A DNA stretch of 64,000 nt from Dryococelus australis. Taxonomy: Eukaryota; Arthropoda; Insecta; Phasmatodea; Phasmatidae. The notes beneath the pieces were generated by a model. It was not told where the DNA came from, did no database searches, and was given only the letters and a program-made list of their open reading frames with translations. Within the stretch, counting starts at the first letter, position 1; every line of letters starts with the position of its first letter. The position numbers and the translations under genes were made by a program. Positions 10,770 through 21,700 of the stretch are shown one piece after another. The stretch covers positions 63,912,777-63,976,776 of the forward strand of contig CM057002.1 in assembly GCA_029891345.1 (NCBI GenBank), written 5' to 3'.

Positions 10770-13082
10770 AAATTCACGTGTTGGGCCGATCCCAAATAAA
10801 ACGAGAAGTATCTTATGACTAATTTAATACTTTCCTCCACATGGGCACAAATTAATTTTAGTGACATTCTTAATAGCTTAGATTGTAAGAAGGCGTTGAC
10901 ATCTCAATGACAGTAATATCATAAGCGATTAAACCAGAAACACGTGAAACAGCACCAAGATAATTAAAACGCACGAGTGACTTACCCGGGATTCAAATTC
11001 AGAAATCTCATAAAATTAAGCCAGCTTGCAATCACCTGAATCTCCGAGGTAGGATTCGGAGCATAACTTCGGATTTAATCAGCCTAGTGCTTTTAATAAT
11101 AGGATTCACTAACCTGATATTCTTGAACTCTCATAATTTTTAAAATATATGTCTGAGCTACTAAAACACATAAATTTACATGACCTACCATAACACTACT
11201 AGTGTGAAAAATTTGATGGAAATCTGTTGATTGGTACCCGAGATAAGGCATAGAAACGTGATTTTCTTAATCGCTGCTAGATTCCATTACAGTCTACAAA
11301 ATATTATTTGTAGTATGCGTCTAATAATTACAGGAAGCATTAAAAGTTGGTTGAATTAGGTTAAACTGTTCAATATACATCCCAAACATATAAAAATATT
11401 CATAACCCCATTAAATGATGTAACTTTACATGGCAAAATGTTAATTTAACTCACCTCAAGATAGTTTGTAAAAAATACTGCAAAAGAAGATCTACAATCT
11501 CCTAATTAACAGCGTTTAAATGCAATTTATTTTAAATTTTGTTGAAACATTTTATAGATATAACCAATTGATCTAAATTATTTATATAAAATATATTAAA
11601 ACATGCCTGGCACATGACAATGTTAATTGACATACCCTACTGTAACAAGACTTGCGTGAAATTTTGGTATGAATCGATCGAATGATCGAGATATGGCATA
11701 AAACCTCCATTGTTCGTATGACGGTATCATACATGGAGGACAAAAGATTTATGTATTAGCACATTCCAGTATTGTCAAAGATACAATATACAAATATAAA
11801 TTTAAATCTGTACATAATTTCATATATATATCACACTAAGCTAAAATGTCTGTATTCAGAAATTCAGGAAATAAGAGACCTACACACCTAAAACATATAA
11901 ATTAACATAACCTACTACAGTATTACCTCTTCGCCAAATTTGAAAGCAATCCGTTTTTTTTTTCCGAGATACGTAATAAAATCTTAATTATTTCATGCGG
12001 CGATATCTTTTAAAATGGCGGAGAAATGAGGCATTGCAAAGAAAAGTCTTATGGATATAACTGATGCTGTCAGCATACAAATTTAATTTAACAATTTTTT
12101 TGCAGTTTCATAGATAACATTTTTTGAGCTAAAATTTTTATATGGACAGAATTTTTAAAACATATGTGTCTGACCCTCTCAAAGTTTATAGTTTATTAGT
12201 TTACATGGCCTGCCATAGTCCTACGTGTTTGTCAAATTTGGTATAAATCTGGTGTTTTCCGGAGATATTCCTTGTTATACTATTTTACAAAATGGTGGAA
12301 AAAAGAGATTTCGTGTGGACACATTTGATGGTTGTAATATATACAGCCAGCATTGAAAGTTTCATTGGAACTAATTACATGGTTTCGACGATTTAATATA
12401 TAAAACTAAAATAGCTACATGGAGACTATTTTGAAAATAAGCGTCTGACATAACTAAAACATGTGATCTAGCATTACATACCGCAGTACTATTAGTGTGT
12501 TATATTTGGTAGGAATCACTCGATTGTTTCTTGAGGTACTGCACAAAAACTTCATTAATTAATATAGCACTATCTTAAATAATGTCGAAAAAAAATGTGG
12601 TTGTTTGAATTATATAATTCTTGTAATAGAAAATGTCAGCATACAAAATGTCGTTAAAATTGGTCGAATGTTATGGTAGATGTACCAAATATATATAAAA
12701 TATTTGTATGGCCTCCATTTTAAGAATAAATTCCTTATAATGTTCAATTACATAAATTTACCCGGCCTATTGTCAAATTTGGCGAGAAGTGGTTTAGTGG
12801 TGTTCGAGATATAACACATCGTACTAGATTTTAAAAAGCCCATCGTTTTGAAAGTAAGTGAAGGGCGATTACTATAAAAGTCAGGAGTCCTTACTTAGTG
12901 TTATATGTGTACCGAGTTTGGTAAAATTCGGTTCACGCGTTCAAAAATTGAGATTATATTAAGGGGGAGGGGTAGGTGACACACACATGCACACACACAC
13001 ACCTAAAAACACAAATAGATACACACATACACGAAAGTGATCTCATCGGCCTCTCTTTCCTTTGGAAAGTAGACTAGAAACC
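10770..13082 (+). repeat. Composite long repeat, copy 1, with about six 285-bp units
   Basis: The region is collinear with 60870-62525. It contains: (1) a left segment matching 60872-60960; (2) a minus-strand tRNA-like stretch at 10890-11060 (B-box-like GAATTTGAATCCCGGG); (3) an array of degenerate units whose recurring phrases start near 11150, 11600, 11875, 12165, 12440 and 12725, spaced 275-290 bp except the first; (4) a tail with ACGCGTTCAAAAATTGAG, (CA)n at 12981-13005 and GAAAGTGATCTCAT. Each unit has the order: GTGCCT-like phrase, CCTACCATAG-like phrase, AAATTTGGT, TTGATTG..GAGATA, AAAATGG. The tail resembles the 3' end of a non-LTR retrotransposon, but no coding relic is present. Class unknown. 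Confidence 0.7.
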
Positions 13083-14209
13083 ACGGTTAAGCTACTGGGT
13101 TAATTGAAGCTGTGAAGTTATAAAAAATATCAATCCTGGTCTGCATTTTCTACGACGGTTATTCCCAATGGTGTCATTCGTCCACTAACGGTACACCTTC
13201 GCCACAGAGGCACGCGAACCGTTCACAAACGTCGCTGTTTCCGAAATGGCGCCTCCCTCCCCCCCCCCCCCGGCCCAAAAGAGCGGATGATCATCCCTTT
13301 TTGAAACTCGGTTAGAGCGCTTCCTTTACCCATGACAACAGGAATCTCACTGTGTACAGTCAGCTTTTCGGATGCATTGTGTACCTGCTTTACCAGCCCA
13401 CGTCATGGGTCATACGTCATGGGCTACGAGCTGCAGATGGCGCTTATAGGAAGTGGTCATAATATTGTGATTCGACTGTGTATGTAGGTGTGTGTGTGAC
13501 GTGGAAGATTTTTTCAATTTCCCTCGTTTTAATGGGTAACACCTTCAGAGTTATGTATACCGACGTCCAACACGGGAACTGTAATCTTATCATAGATTTA
13601 TGTATATTTATGACTATAATATACAGTGCCACTGATTTTGATAATCTCAAATAGTATAAACAATTAAATCGCGAATTAGAGAAGACATAAGAACAAATAT
13701 ATCATTTTTAAATGCTTCCATTTGTGAGAGAACGATATCTAAAGTGTCGCATGGTTGGATATCAGAAAAAAAAATGTAACTTATTATTTTAATTTTTTTT
13801 TTTGTATTTTGGACACATTTATTAACCAGTTACTATACCATAGTTTACAAATAGTTTATTTACTTTATTGCACTCTGCGAAGAAAAAGAGCTAGTTAGAT
13901 ATGTTTGGTTTTGCAGGACAGCAGTAAAAATATATATTTTTCCATGTAAATGTTTTGAAAACTTCGAATTACAATAAAAATAACACGAGGGCTATCGAAG
14001 ATTGTTCTAAAAAGAATAAAACGAATAATGTTAGAAGCCATTTCTTTTGGACGGAAGATATTGGGGAGCAGTATTTGTTTTTTCTTACCTTATATCAATT
14101 TTATTAAAGCCTCCAACAAATGTATTTCTTTATTTCAGTAGAGATTCATATGATTTATTTGACAGCGTCCTTTAGACTGTTCATTTAATCTCAAGAGGAC
14201 GTTGCAACG
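13083..14209. other. No supported feature
   Basis: Contains a C-run at 13257-13272, a short direct repeat of CACGTCATGGG and TACGTCATGGG at 13400-13425, and T-runs near 13793. No coding relic. Confidence 0.45.
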
Positions 14210-14230
14210 CACCCACACACACACACACAG

Positions 14231-14270
<40 letters not shown>
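14210..14270 (+). repeat. (CA)n then (TA)n microsatellite
   Basis: Alternating CA from about 14213 passes directly into uninterrupted TA at 14232-14269. Confidence 0.95.
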
Positions 14271-14272
<2 letters not shown>

Positions 14273-14284
14273 ACACGTACAACT

Positions 14285-14836
14285 GGTAACTAAAGATCAG
14301 TGACTAAACCCGGGAGGTGATCCCTGACAAAAAATATAAAACGAAAACATATGTACTATTTTCCACTAAAGTTATTATTAGGGGAGCTATGCGCCTTCGA
14401 AAATATAATTTTTATAATTATTTTTGTTACACATATCAGGAACTACTTTCGATTAAGCAAATAATCAGTGTATAGTGTTTTGTAGAATGGAGAACCTACA
14501 GATGTGAAAATATGGTTGGTAGTACCATCCCCCTTCACCAAGGAAATATTGGCATTTGTCCGTAACAAAACACAGGGTTCAAAATCCTATTTTCCAGATG
14601 ACAGGAGATAATATTGCAAACGACATTTTCACAGATGTATGTACTCCGTTCTACAAAACACTGTTCACTGATTTGTTGCTTAATCGCGAGTAGTTCCTGA
14701 TATGTGTAATGAAAGTAATTTCAGAAAACTCGATTTTTGGGGGTGCATAGCTGCCCTAATAATCACTCGAGGGAAAAATAGTACGTACGTTGTTGTCAGG
14801 AATCACTTCCCTTAGTTTGTCGGTGATCGTTGTAGA
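14285..14836. mobile_element. Fold-back element with arms of about 220 bp
   Basis: Left arm 14285-14515 is the inverse of right arm 14618-14836 at roughly three quarters identity by eye. Paired landmarks are AGGTGATCCCTGACAA with AAGTGATTCCTGACAA (inverse), GAGCTATGCGCC with CAGCTATGCACC, ACACATATCAGGAACTACT in both, and AGTGTTTTGTAGAA in both. The unpaired middle is about 100 bp. Nothing codes. The form is that of a long-TIR non-autonomous DNA transposon; the termini are too worn to show a target duplication. Confidence 0.8.
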
Positions 14837-15448
14837 TATGTACTCCGGAAGCGAAAGGAAAGTCATGTGTTATACAAAGTGGCACTGGAAGTTTTAAGTG
14901 GCAAGAACAGAAGTAAACTCAGCAGAGCAAAACGGCAAAAGATTTAACTGTTTTCCCATTCAGACTGCCTTCTTTTATAAAATGTATATTTATTACTATA
15001 CCCCGCAATTAGAGAACATGTTTGATTGTAAATTATTCAACTTGAAGCGTTAGGTTTCAGAGTACTTTGCATGCAGTGGGCTAAACTGTAGTTAAAAGCA
15101 AGCTTCAAGCATTACTGTCCTTATTTGAAAAAAATTTCGCAATTACAATTCTCTCCATGCGGAATTCAATTATGTAGTGCTAATATTTTCCATTAATTCA
15201 TAGATATTTAAAATGTTCCATTTTATTATTCGTTCAACTATAAAATAAGAAAATTGTACACTTGATATTTCAGGAAAGTGTACAAAAAATTTCTTTCTTG
15301 TAGAATGTTCGTAAAGACGTACTTATTGCCTACTTATAAAAGTATTTCGGGTGTGTGGTATATTATAACTATAGCTTTATATATATATATATGTATATAT
15401 TTTTCACTCTACGAAATTCTCTCATTGACATCTCAGCGACTTATGTAG
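14837..15448. other. No supported feature
   Basis: AT-rich; a short TA run lies at 15378-15402. Confidence 0.45.
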
Positions 15449-16354
15449 GTGCAAAGAAATTATTATATTTTTTTTTACTTAGGTTTATTACATAACCCAA
15501 ATTGTACGCCCGACTACTATTCAGAGGGCGGTTACTATCCAGAGGCCGGTTACTATCCAGAGGCCGGTTACTATCCAGAGGCCGGTTACTGTTCAGAGGC
15601 CGGTTACTATCTAGAGGCCGGTTACTATCCAGAGGCCGGTTACTATCCAGAGGCCGGTTACTATTTAAAGGCCGGTTACTATCTAGAGGCCGGTTACTAT
15701 CCAGAGGCCGGTTACTATCCAGAGGCCGGTTACTATCCAGAGGCCGGTTACTATCCAGAGGCCGGTTACTATCCAGAGGTCGGTTACTATTTAGAGGCCG
15801 GTTACTATCCAGAGGCCGGTTACTATCCAGAGGCCGGTTACTATCCAGAGGCCGGTTACTATCCAGAGGCCGGTTACTATCCAGAGGCCGGTTACTATTC
15901 AGAGGCCGGTTACTATCTAGAGGCCGGTTACTATCTAGAGGCCGGTTACTATCCAGAGGCCGGTTACTATCCAGAGGCCGGTTACTATCCAGAGGCCGGT
16001 TACTATCCAGAGGCCGGTTACTATCCAGAGGCCGGTTACTATCCAGAGGCCGGTTACTATCCAGAGGCCGGTTACTATCTAGAGGCCGGTTACTATCCAG
16101 AGGCCGGTTACTATCCAGAGGCCGGTTACTATCCAGAGGCCGGTTACTATCCAGAGGCCGGTTACTATCCAGAGGCCGGTTACTATTCAGAGGCCGGTTA
16201 CTATTCAGAGGCCGGTTACTATCTAGAAGGCGGTTACTATCTAGAAGGCGGTTACTATCTAGAGGCCGGTTACTATTCAGAGGCCGGTTACTATTTAAAG
16301 GCCGGTTACTATTTAGAGGCCGGTTACTATTTAGAGGCCGGTTACAGCAATTAA
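15449..16354 (+). CDS. Tyr-rich repeat reading frame of 301 codons (doubtful gene)
   Basis: This is the longest open frame in the window. After about 21 unrelated residues it reads one degenerate DYYSEG and then 45 hexapeptides of the form GYYPEA, ending GYSN and a TAA. A pyrimidine-rich stretch ending in TTTACTTAG at 15482 would make a plausible splice acceptor just before the repeats, so the first Met need not be the real start. No signal peptide is evident. Against a coding role: the variable codon (CCA, CTA, TCA or TTA) gives Pro, Leu or Ser, nearly always an amino-acid change, and a second forward frame (15502-16365) is equally open. Repetitive Tyr/Gly/Pro proteins do occur in cuticle, eggshell and silk, but composition alone does not assign one. 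I judge it more likely a minisatellite without a product. Confidence 0.25.
   Translation: MQRNYYIFFYLGLLHNPNCTPDYYSEGGYYPEAGYYPEAGYYPEAGYCSEAGYYLEAGYYPEAGYYPEAGYYLKAGYYLEAGYYPEAGYYPEAGYYPEAGYYPEAGYYPEVGYYLEAGYYPEAGYYPEAGYYPEAGYYPEAGYYPEAGYYSEAGYYLEAGYYLEAGYYPEAGYYPEAGYYPEAGYYPEAGYYPEAGYYPEAGYYPEAGYYLEAGYYPEAGYYPEAGYYPEAGYYPEAGYYPEAGYYSEAGYYSEAGYYLEGGYYLEGGYYLEAGYYSEAGYYLKAGYYLEAGYYLEAGYSN
15512..16339 (+). repeat. 18-bp minisatellite, 46 units
   Basis: The unit GGTTACTATCCAGAGGCC repeats 45 times without an indel from 15530 to 16339, preceded by one degenerate unit at 15512. At the variable position 27 units read CCA, 13 read CTA or TTA and 5 read TCA; all of these are C-to-T transitions. 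Two units have AAG instead of GAG (positions 8 and 43), one has GTC instead of GCC (14), and two have GGC (39 and 40). The last nine units contain no CCA form, while the centre is nearly uniform, as expected when exchange homogenises the middle of an array and leaves variants at its edge. It is far more GC-rich than its flanks. Confidence 0.97.
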
Positions 16355-17305
16355 CTTTAACATAACAATACCAGTACTCTCACGCTTTCTTTAAACCTTC
16401 TGAAACAAACACGTGAAAATCGTTGCATATATGATACACATGACTGTTTTCTTAATAATCATACCTCATAAATGTTTTATACTTCCGTCAACAATATCGT
16501 TACTGCCTTGACTAAATAAAACATTGACTTAGAAATATTTTTAATTTATAAAAAATATATATCATATAAACTATTAATAAAAACAAAAAAATAACTTATT
16601 TTGGCAACGGCCTGTAATAAAATATTTTTATCAAAATGGTTATTAAATTGATTATTTTTCCGTTATTTTAAAGTAACTTTTCTTATTCATATGTATATTA
16701 GCGCATGTGTCTGCAGCACAATGTTGGAAATGCAGCTCATATTAATGTATAACAATACATTTTCACGATCAGTTCAGCGGAATAAATTAACTGTGCTAAA
16801 ACTTCTAAAACCAAGATTTTATTTATACATGCACTAAAGAGAAAAATAATTTTAGTATTTACAGAATTAGTATCACTTGTTGGACGTGGTTGAACAGCCT
16901 TAATAAACTTTGCTACAAATTTATATGTTTGGATCAATTTATATTTAGTATATAAAAGCTTGGCGCAATAAAGAACGTTTGGTATACCTCATTTGCGTAA
17001 GCGTAGTAAGCACATATCTTGCACAAGGCTTGCGATCCCGACGATGGTCGGGTGTGTGAATGTATAAATAGTCTACCCATATAATAATAAACGCAATTAG
17101 TAGGACTAAGAAAACAAAGTATACAGTAAAACACTTGTGGCCCCTTCCTCACTTCGGGCTGCAACCTGACAAACAATAATGTAAAAAACATAGGGGAGAC
17201 TAAAAAGCGTGTTGTTATCGTAGATCAGCACAATTGACGGACATGTGTAAGTTTCGCTGAATAAAAAACGCAAATTTCTAACACCCAGTTCCGCAGTTCA
17301 AGCGC
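16355..17305. other. No supported feature
   Basis: AT-rich, short frames only, no shared repeats seen. Confidence 0.45.
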
Positions 17306-17367
17306 CTGGTAGTGTATGGGTAGGCAACACGCTGTACTGGTAGTGCCTGGGTAGGCAACACGCTGTA
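17306..17367 (+). repeat. Tandem duplication, 2 x 31 bp
   Basis: CTGGTAGTGTATGGGTAGGC plus 11 further bases is followed at once by the same 31 bases with only TA to CC changed (GTGTATGGG versus GTGCCTGGG). Confidence 0.95.
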
Positions 17368-18232
17368 CTCTGTGCAGAGCTCCGGCAGAAAACATTATAT
17401 TAAATAAACTGTCTAAAACGTCTGAGTAAGGTCTGCTTACGAATGGCATTTAACAAACGTTACACCTCTGTATACGTTTTTTTTTTTTTTCAGTTCCACC
17501 ATTTAACTTTAAAGTACGAATGAAAATTGCAGAAACGGGTGTTTTCACGGTAATTTTTAGGTATGAACATTACGGTAAAATGGAAGGGTGTCCTCTGAAA
17601 GTCTCATAGAGGCGTGTTATCGACGGCAAGACTTCACGCCAGTTCAGTGCATAGAGGTCGGACAGACTTTATGTGCACCTTACGTGCAAACAAGGCAAGT
17701 TAAATAAAAGCTTGTAAAAAATACAGTACGCTGGTTTCTCCTTGGCTTTCTGTTTGCAAATGGCGGAAAGGTTACGGATGGGCGACCAGTATGTACAACT
17801 TCAGAAGGGCTTCAGAACAGTTGGAAACTAGCACGACTGGACTATAATAACTGGTCTGTTATCCGGCGTCGCTCGTGTATAAAGGAGGTCAATGGTAGCT
17901 ACACGACCCCGTGTTAAGGTTTTCAAACTCACTTAGGTGACGGATATAAAATACCCCGTTTTATGGGTTTCCAGCCCAGTAGAGGCCAGGAGTCTTTTTT
18001 TTTTTTGGAAAAAAATATAGTATTTCAAGATGGGTACTGAAAGGTATTACTACCAAATCTGGCCCAGATTCGTCCAACGGCATAAAATTTAAATGCATAG
18101 CGCCGCTTAAGGAGTTAAGGGGGTTTCAGGACTCATTACCCTACACAGGCATTTAAGTTGGGCACTGAAAATTACCCTGTCAAATTCGGTTCAGATCAGT
18201 TAAAAGGTGCATAATTGTATAAAGAACAACAA
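17368..18232. other. Mostly unrecognised; two loosely related units at its end
   Basis: From 18030 to 18230 two phrases recur in order (GGGTACTGAAAGGTATTACT..CAAATCTGG..CAGATTCGTCCAACGG and GGGCACTGAAAATTACCCTG..CAAATTCGG..CAGATCAGTTAAAAGG). They look like decayed repeat units of about 125 bp. Confidence 0.35.
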
Positions 18233-18280
18233 CTTTGCATGCAAAATCAAGCATATATATGCCTGATTTTGTATGCAAAG
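18233..18280. other. 48-bp hairpin
   Basis: CTTTGCATGCAAAATCAAGC and its inverse, ending ..GTATGCAAAG, pair at 22 of 24 positions around a central ATAT. There is no coding context and no role can be assigned. Confidence 0.7.
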
Positions 18281-18320
18281 TGAGGATTCTGATTCACATT
18301 CTGAGTAAGCTTCCATTATA

Positions 18321-18324
<4 letters not shown>

Positions 18325-18389
<65 letters not shown>
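18325..18389 (+). repeat. (TA)n microsatellite, 65 bp
   Basis: Uninterrupted alternating TA. Confidence 0.98.
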
Positions 18390-18391
<2 letters not shown>

Positions 18392-18559
18392 TCCGAAAGT
18401 AACACATTAGCATACTCAGTACCGGAGTTCACGTACGCGAAACATTTTAAGGCCACAGAATTGAGTCGGGCGATGTGGAGGGCATCCAACATGAACGCGC
18501 CGAAGAGACTAAATTGAGGTTTATACGTAACAGAAATTGAATCCGACGGCGGGGGAAAC

Positions 18560-18705
18560 GGAATTGCCTGTAGGGAACCGGTGGACTAGCGGTAACAACT
18601 CCCGTCGCGTTTCCCACGCGTTAAAACTGGTCTATAACAATAATCCCTTTCCTTCCCTTTCCCCGGGGATTGAACCCTGATCGAATGTTACGGAGGACAC
18701 CGTGC
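18560..18705 (+). mobile_element. Possible tRNA-derived SINE
   Basis: An A-box-like GTGGACTAGCGGTAAC (18582) and a B-box-like GGGGATTGAACCC (18664) lie in one orientation in a GC-richer patch. Their spacing of about 80 bp is larger than in most tRNAs, so an insertion or chance is possible. No target duplication was found. Confidence 0.35.
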
Positions 18706-21700
18706 TAGTAAAGTGAGTAGAGAATCATGGTTCATCCTAGCGCACACGGTCAGCTGCAACAACTGCGTGGGTAATTGATGCATTGGAAAACTAGTGGAAT
18801 TAGCTCCATCGTAAAACTAGCATCCGAGATTGTCAATTGTTTTCCAAAAACAAAATTAAATACGTTATCCACGGAACCCGCGTTTCCCGAAACGCAGCCA
18901 GTGACCTTTGCGAAAGCCGTCCAATGGAGACGTAGTGAAAATAGAAGAATACGCTTAATGTGCTGGAACCGTTTCCAGCAACGCTGACCATACGAAAATA
19001 CCACGCAAGATAAGCACTAAAACAAAAAAAAAAAAAAAAAACCTCCAGAAATACAACACACTACCTTCCAAAACGACTCCGCTGGATTATAGCGAATAAC
19101 ATTTCTACTAGGAGTATTTCGAACAATATGACAGAGACTGTGGATTGGAACGGAATCTGAGGCTACACAACCTGGAAAGGAAAGCAAGCGATAATGGGTT
19201 CTAATTCCAGTAAACGTATTGGTTACCAAGACGTTTATTTAAAGTTTCCTATTAAAATTCTATTTTTAGTAGCATAGTTTACAAAAATCATAATGTGTGA
19301 ATATAGAGTTAAACGGTGTACGCATATGTTGAAGAAAATACTATAGGAAATGTCATAGTTAGTAAAATATTATAAAATAAAACCGAATTTTAATCCATTT
19401 CATTAAAAATATAATTTTTCTCATATGTGGATTCCGATTTATTATGTTGCAGTTTATCTCAATGAAATATTGGTAAAATTTATTAAATTATAAACCAGTC
19501 AATATTAAGTATTAGAGAAAACCCACAATAAAATATTACACTTGGAAACAACTAACGAATTATGTGAGTCTATGATTCAGAATCCACGGTTATTACGTAT
19601 GCACGTATGCTCAGTAAACATTGTTTTGTAACTGAGAATTTGAGCATTCACAAAACATTTTTGTGAACTTATAACGTTTGCACATTTGCAAGACGATTAG
19701 TTGTATAGTCACGGAAAATTACGGGTATTGACACCGTAGACCAGTGAACTGATTGTATCGTCCTGCAAGTACAGGCCGGCTTTACATTTATTACAAAGGC
19801 TATAAACGTGTGCGATTTCCAATTTTCCGGGACTTATCTTGAATCCTGCGACCACTCACATATAACAGCTCAATTTGTCATATTTTTTAGATGATTTTGT
19901 TATCCGTGTTTTGAATTCCCTAATGGATTTTTGCTTTTCCGTAAGCGAAATAAAGAAGATTTTATTTATTAGCTCTAAAGTTAAAAAGAAATCTCCCCCA
20001 CCGCCACCTCCAAGGTGAAAACGTTTGCTGTGAAGGTAAATATATTTTGTTTGTCCCGTAAGTAAGTTTTTTGGCGAATAGTTTGAAAAACAATTTTTTA
20101 CAAAAACGTATTTTTGAACAGAATTAATAGCGGAAATTTATATTTGCAAAATTATACACAAAGTCTGAACCAGTGTTTGTAATGGCAACATCAAAATGGA
20201 TGAAAACTGGGTTTCTCCGAAACTCTTGATTTGCTAATTGGTCTGAACGCACCAGGAGTAAGTGTTTTGGGTCAGTCTAATTCAGCGTACATTAGAATGC
20301 TGAGACAGCTTCACTTATAAACCTCGCAGCCTTTGACTTTATTTTATTCCTCGGTTTCTCTCTCGCCTATTTGACTTCATTTTCTGTGAGTTAGTGCTCT
20401 CTGGTGACCTTCAGCTCTGAGGCTTATGTAGCAACGAAATTACGTCGGCGATGGTTCAAATACTACCCCATAGAAAACCATCGATTTTTGAACACCGAGT
20501 CCATTTTCAAAGAGTTGGGATCCCGCCGTAATCAGAATGTACTCAAATCTTAAGCGTTTGTGCAAAACACTGTGATGTAAAATGCGGGAGTGTTTTAATT
20601 TTTCTGTCCATATTTACTCTGTATACCTAATTGATCGCAAAAAAAAAAAAAAAAAAAATTATCTTGAATATATACGCAGATCTTGCCTGCGTTGTGACTC
20701 CAGTTCCATCTTTCTTGTGGTGTTTTGTCTTACACTTCTCTCTCTCTCTCTCTCTCTTCATGTGTGTGTGGAGCTGGTCCCTTTATCTTCCGTTACAAGA
20801 AACAACGTCGTGTTCCTATCCACCTGCCTGTCCCATATATACTGTTTCGGGAGGTGCTCTCACGCTTCCAGGGCAGTTTATAATCTTGCACCGCCTCTTG
20901 GTCTGGACTAGAAGCAGCAACAATGGAGATCTACCATCCCTCAGTTTATTTATGGCTCCCTGAAGCACACGTGTTCGCACGCTTATCCAGAGGGCTGGAA
21001 TACGTCACTTGAACCTTACATCTATTGTTTTCATGACTGCCTGAACAGAAAATATTAATGTGTCTACGAGTAAGTGTACCTACTTTCCCTGTTAAACATT
21101 GCCTAACTATGCGAAATATTAATGAAATTTATTTATTTTTGCATAGATAAAGCAGAGTACTTATTTTGACGCACGTCTTTCCTGCCCCTTAAATTTATTA
21201 AATATAAAACGTATAGGCGTTGTTAACTAAAATAAATAGGCAATTCATTCTGTACAGTCTAAACTGTATTTGGCGAAGCCTTATAGTCCCGTATGAACTG
21301 GCTAAATTTTACAACTATTAAATCAGATTAAGTATGTGCTCTGCCGAATGAAAGCTGGAGTCTGACAGATCGAGTTTAAACTTCCTGTAAAAAAAACTGA
21401 GATGAGAACATAGAAGGACAGAGAAGGTAGGATGATCCTAGCACATTACATTATGTGCAAATATATTGAATTTAATGCAGAACTCATTCCGCATTTTAAG
21501 GTATTACAATTATATTTGCTTAAAAATTCCAACACAGGTATAAGCGTCGTAGAGTCAAGAGATACTTGTATAAAATTAGCATCTGCCATAAAACAATTTA
21601 TCTTGACTGTAGAAAGTTCGTAGATTTCTTTCAACTAACGCATCGTAGAGTTGTACTGAACTAGAATACATAATTGAACCACAAAATCTCTTGCATGGAA

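Noticed and set aside
15502-16365. Second 287-codon frame (SRGRLL repeats) over the minisatellite
   Set aside because: A frame shadow of the same 18-bp unit; Arg-rich repeat with no start context, and the same DNA variants change its residues too.
20582-20963. Two frames of about 110 codons with a Ser/Leu-rich centre
   Set aside because: The centre is the (TC)n tract and the rest has no recognisable protein features.
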